Assembly: GCF_003122205.1 (NCBI RefSeq)
Contig: NZ_QEYE01000003.1
Coordinates: 62,001 to 126,000, forward strand
From: Maritimibacter sp. 55A14
GTDB lineage: Bacteria; Pseudomonadota; Alphaproteobacteria; Rhodobacterales; Rhodobacteraceae
Direction of reading: 5' to 3'
DNA length: 64,000 nucleotides
The notes beneath the pieces are model-generated. The model was not told the origin of the DNA and did no database searches. It was given only the letters and a program-made list of their open reading frames with translations. The position numbers were made by a program, and so were the translations under genes. Numbering within the stretch: position 1 is the first letter of the stretch; each line of letters begins with the position of its first letter. Below are positions 56,883-64,000 of the stretch, one piece after another.

Positions 56883-57605
56883 ATGGCCGAGTTCGAGACC
56901 ATCCGGCAGACAGGTGCCGGTGCCCGGACGACCCAGATCGACGAAGGGCTTCGCGCCCATATGAACAAGGTCTACGGGCTGATGTCCGTGGCGATGCTCA
57001 TCACCGGCGGCGTGGCTTTCGTGGTGGGCAACAACGATGCGCTGCTGGCACAGATCTTCGGCACCCCGCTGAAATGGCTGGTGATGTTCGCACCGCTGAT
57101 CGTGGTCTTTGGTTTCAGTGCCATGATCAACCGTCTCTCCGTGGGCGCCGCGCAGGCGGTGTTCTGGCTCTTCTCCGCGCTGATGGGCCTGTCGATCAGC
57201 TATATCTTCGCGGTCTTCACGGGCATTTCCATCGCCCAGACCTTCCTCGTGACGGCGATCGCCTTCGCGGGGCTCAGCCTGTGGGGCTACACCACGAAGA
57301 AGGATATCTCCGGCTGGGGCTCGTTCCTGATCATGGGTGTGATCGGCCTGATCGTCGCGATGATCGTCAACATCTTCCTGCAATCCGAGGCGGTGATGTT
57401 CGCGGTCTCCGCGCTTGGCGTCCTGATCTTCGCCGGTCTGACTGCCTATGACACACAGTCGATCAAGAACGAATACATCCAGCATGCCGCGCATGGCGAC
57501 CAGGTCTGGCTCGGCAAGTCGGCGATCATGGGGGCCCTGCGCCTCTATCTCGACTTCCTGAACATGTTCATGTTCCTGTTGCAATTCATGGGCGGGCGCG
57601 AGTAA
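56883..57605 (+). CDS. Bax inhibitor-1/YccA-family membrane protein
   Basis: 240 aa with seven predicted membrane helices, beginning after a short soluble N-terminus (RTTQIDEGLRAHMNKVYGLMSVAMLITG). The characteristic helix 6 GVLIFAGLTAYDTQSIKNEY and the C-terminal GALRLYLDFLNMFMFLLQ identify the UPF0005/BI-1 family, which acts as pH-sensitive calcium leak or membrane-stress protein. ATG 56883 follows AAGGAGAG. A rho-independent terminator follows. Confidence 0.9.
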   Translation: MAEFETIRQTGAGARTTQIDEGLRAHMNKVYGLMSVAMLITGGVAFVVGNNDALLAQIFGTPLKWLVMFAPLIVVFGFSAMINRLSVGAAQAVFWLFSALMGLSISYIFAVFTGISIAQTFLVTAIAFAGLSLWGYTTKKDISGWGSFLIMGVIGLIVAMIVNIFLQSEAVMFAVSALGVLIFAGLTAYDTQSIKNEYIQHAAHGDQVWLGKSAIMGALRLYLDFLNMFMFLLQFMGGRE

Positions 57606-57629
57606 CACCCGCCGACATCCCGCTTCCGA

Positions 57630-57660
57630 GGGCCGGTCCCCGCGACCGGCCCTTTTCTTT
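57630..57660 (+). terminator. rho-independent terminator after the Bax-inhibitor-like gene
   Basis: GGGCCGGTC (57630-57638) pairs with GACCGGCCC (57644-57652) and is followed by TTTTCTTT. It starts 24 bases after the stop and 46 bases before the MAPEG gene start. Confidence 0.9.
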
Positions 57661-57675
57661 GCAAAGGACGACCAC

Positions 57676-58077
57676 ATGGATACGATCCCGGCCCTGCCCG
57701 TGAGTTCCGCCGCCGCGCTGGCGAATGGCGCGCTCTATCTGCTGCTGACCATGTCGGTCATCCTCTACCGCCGGTCCGAGAAGATCGTGCTGGGCGATGG
57801 CGGCGACCGGGTGATGCTCAAGCGCATCCGCGGGCAGGCCAACGCGGCCGAGCAGATCCCCGTCTTCCTGATTGTGCTGGCGCTGGCCGAGGCCGCCGGC
57901 GCGCCCGGCACGCTGCTGGCCCCGGTCGCCGCCGCCTTCACGCTGGGGCGGGTATCCCATGCCGCCTATTTCGCGCAGTCCGGTCTGCACTGGCGGTTCC
58001 GCTTCTACGGAATGCTCGTCACGGTGCTGGCGCAGGGCGTCGCGCTGCTGGCGCTGGCCACCGCACTGCTGGGCTGA
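57676..58077 (+). CDS. MAPEG-family membrane protein
   Basis: 133 aa with four membrane helices. The RIRGQANAAEQIPVFLI helix-2 segment with Arg/Asn/Glu and the following GRVSHAAYF match MAPEG (microsomal glutathione transferase-like) proteins. In bacteria their role is uncertain, perhaps glutathione-dependent detoxification. It is immediately downstream of the terminator, so it has its own promoter in about 15 bases or read-through. Confidence 0.85.
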   Translation: MDTIPALPVSSAAALANGALYLLLTMSVILYRRSEKIVLGDGGDRVMLKRIRGQANAAEQIPVFLIVLALAEAAGAPGTLLAPVAAAFTLGRVSHAAYFAQSGLHWRFRFYGMLVTVLAQGVALLALATALLG

Positions 58078-58093
58078 GGCGTCGCGCACGGGC

Positions 58094-58612
58094 CTAGAGC
58101 GCGCGCTGCATCCGCACCGCGGGAAAGTCGATGCCGGGGCGTAGCCGCACGGTGATCTCGCCCAGCGTCTCCAGCCCCATTGCGGCGTAGAATGGCACCG
58201 CCATCAGCGTCGACTGGCATTCCAGCCGCTCCGCCCCGGCCCGACGCGCCGCCGCCACGGCCGCCGCCATCAGCATCCGACCGACACCGCGGCGCAGCGC
58301 CGCCGGGTCGGTCGCCACATGCCGGACATGCGCGGTGCTTCCGTCGGCGCGCCCGCCCTGCGGGGCGGCGAAGCTCCATCCGCCCGCCCCCAGCACGGCG
58401 CCACCTGCATCGGCCACCAGGTAATAGGTACCCGAGGCGACGAGCGCGGGATTGGCCCGCGCGATGATGGGCAGCGCGGTGACCAGCACCGAGGGCGGGT
58501 AGTCGGCCTTCAGCAGCGCCGGGTAGCTGCGCGCCAGCAGCCCGTCGATGGCGGGCAGGTCTGTCGGAAGGGCTGTGCGAAGTATCAGGGTCCGGGGCAT
58601 CCGGGCCTCCAT
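58094..58612 (-). CDS. GNAT-family N-acetyltransferase
   Basis: 172 aa. The acetyl-CoA-binding pattern VRHVATDPAALRRGVGRMLMAAAVAAA (R/Q-x-x-G-x-G/A-type) is present, with LVADAGGAVLGAGGW upstream. The substrate is unknown. The gene converges on the MAPEG gene and is preceded on its strand by rpmG and its terminator. Confidence 0.82.
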   Translation of the reverse strand: MEARMPRTLILRTALPTDLPAIDGLLARSYPALLKADYPPSVLVTALPIIARANPALVASGTYYLVADAGGAVLGAGGWSFAAPQGGRADGSTAHVRHVATDPAALRRGVGRMLMAAAVAAARRAGAERLECQSTLMAVPFYAAMGLETLGEITVRLRPGIDFPAVRMQRAL

Positions 58613-58637
58613 TGCGAAGCGAACGTGAAAACGAAAA

Positions 58638-58663
58638 GGGCCGCGCTGATCCCAGCGCGGCCC
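58638..58663 (-). terminator. rho-independent terminator of rpmG
   Basis: GGGCCGCGCTG (58638-58648) and CAGCGCGGCCC (58653-58663) form a perfect 11 bp stem with an ATCC loop. On the minus strand it is followed by TTTTCGTTTTC. It starts 28 bases after the rpmG stop. Confidence 0.9.
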
Positions 58664-58690
58664 GATGTCTGTCCCGTGAAGGGGGAAGGC

Positions 58691-58858
58691 TTACTTGATC
58701 TTGCCTTCCTTGTACTCGACATGCTTCCGCGCAACCGGGTCGTACTTGCGTACGGTCATCTTCTCGGTCATCGTGCGTGCGTTTTTCTTGGTCACGTAGA
58801 AGTGGCCGGTATCTGCCGTCGAGTTCAGGCGGATCTTGATCGTGGTGGGTTTGGCCAT
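58691..58858 (-). CDS. rpmG: 50S ribosomal protein L33
   Basis: 55 aa: [20 protein letters not shown] then [20 protein letters not shown] and [15 protein letters not shown], the classic L33 sequence, without the zinc-binding cysteines (C- form). It is basic, part of the large subunit near the E-site. It has its own terminator. The 5' neighbour is gamma-glutamyltransferase in the opposite direction. Confidence 0.97.
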   Translation of the reverse strand: MAKPTTIKIRLNSTADTGHFYVTKKNARTMTEKMTVRKYDPVARKHVEYKEGKIK

Positions 58859-59058
58859 CTCTGAGCTCCAGTCGAACGGGGCAGCGCGGGCCGCCCGTGA
58901 AATCCTTGAAGCCCGCCTTTTACCTGCGCGCGCGGCCCTGTCAACCGCAAAGGCCCGATGGCGCCGCGATATTGTGACCCCGCCGCCCCGCCGGGGGCTT
59001 TACCGGCCCGACCCTGCATGACAGGTTTGGCGCAGGTTCAACTGCCGGAAGACGGGCC

Positions 59059-60849
59059 ATGATCCGCACGACCCTCGGCCTCTGCGCCCTCCTGACGGCC
59101 CTCGCGCTGCCGCTCTTCGCCCAGCAGGCCGCCGATGCCGTCGCCCCCGAGGGCCCGTCCGAGCTGGCGCAGAGCGCGCAGCACCCGCAGACCCAGGCCG
59201 CGCTGGAGGCCAAGCAAGCGGGCCGCCCGGTGCGTGCGCACGACTGGATGGTCGCGGCCGCGCATCCGCTGGCCGCCGAGGCCGGGGCCGAGGTGCTGGC
59301 CCGTGGCGGCAGCGCGGCCGACGCGATGGTCGCAGTCCAGGCCGTGCTGGGGCTGGTGGAGCCGCAATCCTCGGGCCTGGGCGGCGGGGCGTTCCTGGTC
59401 TGGTACGACGCGGCGACGGGCGCGCTGACCACGCTGGACGGGCGCGAGACCGCGCCGCTCGATGCGACGCCGCGGCTCTTCCAGGACGAAAACGGCGCGC
59501 CGATGGAATTCTTCGACGCGGTGATCGGCGGCCGCTCGGTCGGCACGCCGGGAACGCCCGCGCTGCTGGAGGAGGCCCACCGCCGCTGGGGCAGGGCCAA
59601 CTGGGCCGGACTCTTCGACGCCGCGATCGGACTGGCCGAGGACGGCTTCGAGGTCTCGCCGCGTCTCGCGGCGATGGTGGCCGGCGACATGCTGAACCTG
59701 ATGAAAAGCGAAACCGCCCGGCCCTATTTCCTGCCCGGCGGCGTGCGGCCGACACCCGGCCATCGGCTGCGCAACCCCGCCTATGCGGCCACGCTGCGCG
59801 CCATCGCGCGCGACGGGGCGCGGGCCTTCTATACCGGCGCCATCGCGCGCGACATCGTGGCCACGGTCCAGGGCGCGTCGGACAATCCCGGCACGCTCTC
59901 GATGACCGATCTGGCGCTCTACCGGGTGCGCGAACGCCCGCCGGTCTGCGCGCCCTATCGCGGCCGGCAGGTCTGCGGCATGGGGCCGCCCTCCTCCGGG
60001 GCGCTGACGCTGGGCCAGATCCTGGGTCTCGTGGAGCCCTTCGATCTCGCCGCGCTCGGGCCCCGGTCGGCCGAGGCTTGGCGGCTCATCGGCGACGCCT
60101 CGCGCCTGGCCTTCGCCGATCGCGGCCGCTACATGGCCGACAGCGATTTCGTAGCGGTTCCGGTGAAGGGACTGATCGCGCCGGACTACCTGCGAGACCG
60201 GGCGGCGCTCCTGCGCGGAACGCGCGCGCTGGACGAGGCAGCGCCTGGAGAACCCGAATTCGACCACGCGCTCCGGCGCGCCGACGACATCGCGATCGAG
60301 TTGCCCTCCACCAGCCATATCTCCATCGTCGACAGCTATGGCAACGCGCTGGCCATGACAACGACCATCGAGAACGGCTTCGGCTCGCGGCTGATGACCA
60401 ACGGCTTCCTGCTCAATAACGAGTTGACGGATTTCTCCTTCGCCACCCATTCCGGCGGCCGGCCCATCGCCAATGCGCTTGCCCCCGGCAAGCGGCCGCG
60501 CTCGTCGATGTCGCCCACCATCGTGATGGAGGACGGCGCGCCGGTCCTGGTGCTGGGCTCGCCCGGCGGCAGCCGGATCATCGGCTATGTCGCGCAGGCC
60601 CTCATCGCGCATCTCGACTGGGGCATGGACGTGCAGCAGGCGGTGGCGATGCCGCATCTTTTGAACCGGTTCGGCGCTTTCGAGATCGAGGCCGGCAGCA
60701 GCGCGATGGCTCTCCAGACCCCGCTGGAGGCGCTCGGCTTCGAAACCGGCCTCACCCCGCTCGTCTCCGGCCTCCACGCCATCGCGATCGGCGACGATCT
60801 GCAAGGTGGCGCCGATCCGCGCCGCGAAGGCGTGGCGCTGGGGCGCTGA
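59059..60849 (+). CDS. ggt: gamma-glutamyltransferase (glutathione hydrolase)
   Basis: 596 aa proenzyme with signal peptide (residues 1-21, LPLFAQ). The N-terminal large subunit ends before PSTSHISIVD, where T418 becomes the N-terminal catalytic threonine after self-cleavage. The small-subunit segments GNALAMTTTIENGFGS and RPRSSMSPTIV follow. It is probably periplasmic, cleaving glutathione and gamma-glutamyl peptides. The post-stop conserved element and hairpin (60859-60908) are likely its transcription end. Confidence 0.92.
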   Translation: MIRTTLGLCALLTALALPLFAQQAADAVAPEGPSELAQSAQHPQTQAALEAKQAGRPVRAHDWMVAAAHPLAAEAGAEVLARGGSAADAMVAVQAVLGLVEPQSSGLGGGAFLVWYDAATGALTTLDGRETAPLDATPRLFQDENGAPMEFFDAVIGGRSVGTPGTPALLEEAHRRWGRANWAGLFDAAIGLAEDGFEVSPRLAAMVAGDMLNLMKSETARPYFLPGGVRPTPGHRLRNPAYAATLRAIARDGARAFYTGAIARDIVATVQGASDNPGTLSMTDLALYRVRERPPVCAPYRGRQVCGMGPPSSGALTLGQILGLVEPFDLAALGPRSAEAWRLIGDASRLAFADRGRYMADSDFVAVPVKGLIAPDYLRDRAALLRGTRALDEAAPGEPEFDHALRRADDIAIELPSTSHISIVDSYGNALAMTTTIENGFGSRLMTNGFLLNNELTDFSFATHSGGRPIANALAPGKRPRSSMSPTIVMEDGAPVLVLGSPGGSRIIGYVAQALIAHLDWGMDVQQAVAMPHLLNRFGAFEIEAGSSAMALQTPLEALGFETGLTPLVSGLHAIAIGDDLQGGADPRREGVALGR

Positions 60850-60858
60850 CCGCGCCCA

Positions 60859-60908
60859 TTCTTTTTGCCGAAAACATCCCCGCCGGAGGCACCCGCCCTC
60901 GCGGGCGG
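60859..60908 (+). repeat. post-stop conserved element plus hairpin, copy B (after ggt)
   Basis: TTCTTTTTGCCGAAAACATC then CCCGCCGGAGGC at 60859-60890, followed by hairpin CCGCCC-TCGC-GGGCGG at 60893-60908. It matches copy A after the MoxR-type gene (31113-31163 minus strand) at about 23 of 32 positions by eye. Both follow a stop codon directly in the sense direction. It also lies at the 3' side of rnpB, which converges. Confidence 0.5.
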
Positions 60909-60926
60909 CGCTTCCGCCGGATCGGT

Positions 60927-61329
60927 GCGCGCGGATGGCCTGTAAGCCGGATCCTGTCCGGGCGCCGCTTGCGCCGCGCCCTGGATGGCCATTCATCTGG
61001 CCCCGGCGTCGCCGCCGGGGTCTAGCTGCCAACCCGGACCTCTGGGCCGAAGCCGCCCTGCCCCGGATCGCTCCGGGACGCGAGGCCCCTATTCGGCATT
61101 GCTCCCGGTGGGGCTTGCCGTGCCGGTCCGGTTGCCCGTCCCGCGGTGGGCTCTTACCCCACCGTTTCACTGTCACCCCGGCCGAAGCCGGGGCCACCTG
61201 TTTTCTGTGGCGCTTTCCCTCGGGTTTCCCCGGCCGGGCGTTACCCGGCACCGTTGCTTCATGGAGTCCGGACTTTCCTCGCATTCCGGACGAATCCGGG
61301 ACACGTGGCCATCCGGCCATCCGCGCCCT
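60927..61329 (-). ncRNA. rnpB: RNase P RNA component, bacterial class A
   Basis: On the minus strand the CR-I hallmark GAGGAAAGTCCGGACTCC is present near 61275. A long P1 helix forms between 61315-61326 (GCGCGGATGGCC) and 60929-60940 (GGCCATCCGCGC), and the near-3' CCGGCTTACAG matches the P-domain end. The approximate length of 400 nt is right for class A. The 5' end begins within 10 bases of the amidase stop, so it may be processed from a common transcript or have its own promoter inside the amidase gene. Exact ends are not certain. Confidence 0.93.
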
Positions 61330-61335
61330 GCCCAT

Positions 61336-62034
61336 CTAGGGGCTGGCCGAGTTCCGGTCAAGCGCAACCGGCCAGCGCGCCGCCAGGTCGGCCAGCCGTT
61401 CCATGTCCTCAATCGCCAGCGGGCCGCGCGCCGCGGGGCGGAAGCGCTGGCGGAAGGCCGCCAGAACCGCCGCCTCGGCCGTCACGTCGCCCGCCGTCCA
61501 GACATAGCCCGCGCGCCGCGCCAGCGCGGCAAAGGACGCGCCGGCCGCATCGCGCGCGCCGGGCCAGACCGAAAGCCCCTGGCAGGCCAGCCGCCGCCAG
61601 TCGAATTTCGGCCCCGGATCGCTTTTGCGCCCCGGCGCCACGTCGGAATGCCCGATGACGCGCTCAGGCACGATCCCCCAGCGCGCGACTACGCCCGCCA
61701 GCAGCGCCTCCAGCGCGGTCATCTGCGGCGCCGGGAAGGGCGCGCCCCCCGGATTGGCCAGTTCGATCCCGATGGAGCGCGAATTCACGTCGCTGACCTC
61801 GCCCCAGGCCCCGGCGCCAGCATGCCAGGCGCGGTCTTCCTCGGCCACCAGGTGCAGGACCGTCCCGCTCTCCGAGACAAGATAGTGGCAGGAAACCTCC
61901 GTCGCCGGATCGCAGAGCCGCGCCAGGGCTGCCCCGGTGCTGGGCATCGCGGTGTAATGGAGTACCACCATGTCCGGCCGCGCGCCTCCGCGTCGCGGAC
62001 CGAAATTGGGCGAGGGATGCGCCAGCGGCTCCAT
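61336..62034 (-). CDS. N-acetylmuramoyl-L-alanine amidase (AmpD-like)
   Basis: 232 aa from ATG 62034 (a 47-residue N-terminal extension is possible but lacks family similarity). The amidase_2 domain includes VVLHYTAM, a zinc ligand, and GHSDVAPGRKSDPGPKFDW, a second ligand/catalytic lysine region, with GIELANPG between. It cleaves anhydro-muropeptides in cell-wall recycling in the cytoplasm. A C-terminal helical domain follows (about 155-225). The upstream lipoprotein gene ends 20 bases before it. Confidence 0.85.
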   Translation of the reverse strand: MEPLAHPSPNFGPRRGGARPDMVVLHYTAMPSTGAALARLCDPATEVSCHYLVSESGTVLHLVAEEDRAWHAGAGAWGEVSDVNSRSIGIELANPGGAPFPAPQMTALEALLAGVVARWGIVPERVIGHSDVAPGRKSDPGPKFDWRRLACQGLSVWPGARDAAGASFAALARRAGYVWTAGDVTAEAAVLAAFRQRFRPAARGPLAIEDMERLADLAARWPVALDRNSASP

Positions 62035-62053
62035 CACGGCCCCGGCGCGCCGG

Positions 62054-62680
62054 TCATTCGACCATCTGGCGGAACACCTCGGGCGACCAGTCGCAGGCGA
62101 AGCCGTCGCCATCCGGATCGAGCCCCAGCCGGTCATTGCGCGGCCCGCCCGCATCCAGGAATGCCTGCTGCGCATCGTTGGGTGTGCCGTAGCGCGCGCA
62201 GCGCCGCTTGGTCGAAAGCCCGCCGAAGGGGCTGCGATTGTATTTCTTCTCGCCCACCGAATGCACGGTGGAGAGCGCGAACTGCGCCACGTTGACCTTG
62301 CTGTCGCGTTCCGGCAGGGGCTTGGGCTTGGCGAATTCGTACTGTTCGCGCTGGGCGCGTATCTTGGCCGCGTCGGACTCGATCGTCTCGCGCTCCGAGA
62401 CGACCTCGAAGCTCTGGCTGCGCGAAATGCCCGGATTGTCGGTGTCGATCGCCACCTGCTGTTCCTGCGGGGCGGTGCCGGGGGGGTGCGTCTCGGGCGC
62501 CTCGTCCGAGATCACCGGCCCGTCAGGCACCGGCTGGCCACGCAGTTCGGCCTCGCGCGCGCGTTCCGCCTCGAGATAGCTGTCGTAGTCGCCGAAGCCC
62601 ACGCCCTGGCCGCTTTCGGGAACCGTGGGCGCACAGGCCGCCAGAGCACATAATCCGATGACGGGGAGAAAGATCCGCAT
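62054..62680 (-). CDS. lipoprotein with excalibur-like calcium-binding motif
   Basis: 208 aa from ATG 62680. A signal peptide with lipobox LAAC places C16 as lipidated cysteine. The middle is acidic and disordered (AERAREAELRGQPVPDGP). The C-terminal segment GPRNDRLGLDPDGDGFACDWSP resembles the excalibur DxDxDGxxC calcium-binding motif. It is a probable periplasmic envelope protein. Function unknown. It lies between the gatA and amidase genes, same strand. Confidence 0.75.
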   Translation of the reverse strand: MRIFLPVIGLCALAACAPTVPESGQGVGFGDYDSYLEAERAREAELRGQPVPDGPVISDEAPETHPPGTAPQEQQVAIDTDNPGISRSQSFEVVSERETIESDAAKIRAQREQYEFAKPKPLPERDSKVNVAQFALSTVHSVGEKKYNRSPFGGLSTKRRCARYGTPNDAQQAFLDAGGPRNDRLGLDPDGDGFACDWSPEVFRQMVE

Positions 62681-62709
62681 GGCTGCCTCGCCTCTTGTTT
62701 TTCTGTTAC

Positions 62710-64000
62710 CTACCACCATTTCGCCGGTTTGGAAACAAAGCCCGCCGCCTGCTCCAGCACCTGCGCGGTGTTCAGCAGACCGGCCTCGTCCCAGGGCCGG
62801 CCGATCAGCTGCAGCCCCAGCGGAAGGCCGCTCGCATCCGTTCCTGCGGGAACCGAAATGCCCGGCAGCCCGGCCAGGTTCACCGTCACGGTGAAGACAT
62901 CGTTGAGATACATCTGCACCGGATCGGCATCCGCCATGTCGCCGATCCCGAACGCTGCCGAGGGGGTGGATGGGGTCAGAATGGCATCGACACCCGTAGC
63001 GAAGGCTTCCTCGAAATCGCGCTTGATGAGTGTGCGGACCCGCTGCGCGCGGCGGTAATAGGCGTCGTAGAAACCCGCGGACAGGACATAGGTTCCGATC
63101 ATCACCCGGCGCTGCACCTCCGGGCCGAAGCCCTGGGCGCGGGTGCGCTCGTACATTTCGGTGATCCCGTCGCCCTTTTCGAGCTTCGCGCGGAAACCGT
63201 AGCGCACCCCATCATAGCGCGCCAGGTTCGAGGACGCCTCGGCGGGCGCGATCACGTAATAGGCGGGCAGCGCGTATCTGGTATGCGGCAGCGAGATATC
63301 GACGGTCTTCGCGCCCGCGTCGCGCAGCATCTCGGCGCCTTCGGACCAGAGCTTGTCGATCTCCGCGGGCATCCCGTCCATCCGGTATTCGCGGGGCAAC
63401 CCGATGGTCTTGCCGCGGATATCACCGGCCAGCGCGGCCTCGAAATCCGGCACCGCCATGTCGGCCGAGGTGCTGTCCTTCGGATCGTGCCCGGCCATCG
63501 CACCGAACATGATCGCCGCGTCGCGCACCGTCTTGGTCATCGGCCCGGCCTGGTCGAGCGACGACGCGAAGGCCACGATCCCCCAGCGCGAGCAGCGCCC
63601 GTAGGTGGGTTTCAGCCCGACGATCCCGGTAAAGGCGGCGGGCTGGCGGATCGACCCGCCGGTATCCGTTCCAGTTGCCGCGAGGCAGAGATCGGCCGCC
63701 ACCGCCGAAGCGGACCCGCCCGAGGAACCGCCCGGCGTCAGATCCTTGTTGGAGCCCTCCGCGCGCCACGGATTGACGACCGGCCCGTAGGTCGAGGTCT
63801 CGTTGGACGAGCCCATCGCGAACTCGTCCATGTTGAGCTTGCCCAGCATGACCGCGCCGGCGTCGTGCAGCTTCTGGGTGACGGTGGATTCGTATTCCGG
63901 CCTGAACCCGTCGAGGATGCGCGACGCCGCCTGGCTGGCCACGCCGCGGGTGCAGAAGAGATCCTTGATGCCGATCGGGATACCACACATCGCCGGTGCG
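62710..64000 (-). CDS. gatA: Asp-tRNA(Asn)/Glu-tRNA(Gln) amidotransferase subunit A, partial (5' end beyond window)
   Basis: The frame is open to the window edge; the segment visible covers the last about 430 residues. The amidase signature shows the catalytic lysine in [10 protein letters not shown], the Ser-cisSer loop [10 protein letters not shown] and the nucleophile serine in [12 protein letters not shown]. It generates ammonia from glutamine for the GatCAB complex, converting mischarged Glu-tRNA(Gln) to Gln-tRNA(Gln). The C-terminus [17 protein letters not shown] is canonical. The gene continues to the right of the window. Confidence 0.92.
   Translation of the reverse strand, partial: APAMCGIPIGIKDLFCTRGVASQAASRILDGFRPEYESTVTQKLHDAGAVMLGKLNMDEFAMGSSNETSTYGPVVNPWRAEGSNKDLTPGGSSGGSASAVAADLCLAATGTDTGGSIRQPAAFTGIVGLKPTYGRCSRWGIVAFASSLDQAGPMTKTVRDAAIMFGAMAGHDPKDSTSADMAVPDFEAALAGDIRGKTIGLPREYRMDGMPAEIDKLWSEGAEMLRDAGAKTVDISLPHTRYALPAYYVIAPAEASSNLARYDGVRYGFRAKLEKGDGITEMYERTRAQGFGPEVQRRVMIGTYVLSAGFYDAYYRRAQRVRTLIKRDFEEAFATGVDAILTPSTPSAAFGIGDMADADPVQMYLNDVFTVTVNLAGLPGISVPAGTDASGLPLGLQLIGRPWDEAGLLNTAQVLEQAAGFVSKPAKWW

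Overview
The window is a 64 kb piece of a high-GC alphaproteobacterial chromosome, almost certainly from the Rhodobacterales (Roseobacter/Rhodobacter group). Supporting signs are a complete methylmalonyl-CoA route with its ScfR-type regulator, the carD-fdxA-S4-SUV3-like helicase block, DUF1127 and DUF465 small proteins, a DcaP-type porin and many short Rhodobacteraceae-type hypothetical proteins. Gene density is high, operons overlap by 1-4 bases, and I see no rRNA, tRNA, CRISPR array or prophage. The only structural RNA I recognise is RNase P RNA.

Region 1 (1-24 kb) is a carbon-assimilation block. It holds scoA/scoB (3-oxoacid CoA-transferase, with a small membrane-protein gene between the subunits), prpE (propionyl-CoA synthetase), maeB (malic enzyme), methylmalonyl-CoA mutase, pccA and pccB (propionyl-CoA carboxylase) and a ScfR/PccR-family regulator. 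Together they activate propionate, carboxylate propionyl-CoA, isomerise it to succinyl-CoA and let C4 acids leave toward pyruvate. TTTGCAAA-like repeats lie upstream of both pccB and the regulator gene, and a third, better spaced copy precedes a quinone oxidoreductase gene at 53.8 kb. Interspersed are a DcaP porin, small lipoproteins, a proline-racemase-superfamily enzyme with a Ser/Thr active-site pair, a Bcr/CflA exporter, a cysteine synthase-like enzyme and a CurA-like reductase.

Region 2 (24-35 kb) holds coxG, and further on coxD/coxE-type genes (MoxR ATPase and VWA protein), a DUF465 protein, a secreted nuclease, a class V aminotransferase-like enzyme, an MsbA-like ABC exporter coupled to a tyrosine phosphatase, an amidoligase/class I glutamine-amidotransferase-like pair, and glutaryl-CoA dehydrogenase. 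Region 3 (35-42 kb) is a glycan locus: a minus-strand glycosyltransferase with a methyltransferase-like tail, opposed to a plus-strand operon of glycosyltransferase-like proteins, a coupled 26-codon peptide, an FkbM methyltransferase and a second GT2 paralogue.

Region 4 (42-64 kb) is mostly housekeeping: a CPA2 antiporter, carD, fdxA, S4 protein, SUV3-like helicase, SCP2 and hydrolase genes, a HisN-type phosphatase, a quinone oxidoreductase, a LysR regulator, a Bax-inhibitor-1 protein, rpmG, gamma-glutamyltransferase, rnpB, an AmpD-like amidase and the 3' part of gatA.

The most striking find is at 50,846-52,174: a 1,329 bp insertion with 26 bp imperfect terminal inverted repeats, flanked by CTAG duplications, carrying one TPR-like/coiled-coil protein gene and no transposase. 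It sits exactly in a CTAG that would have been the shared stop codon of two convergent genes, so both genes survive intact. It looks like a mobile insertion cassette carrying an unknown passenger.
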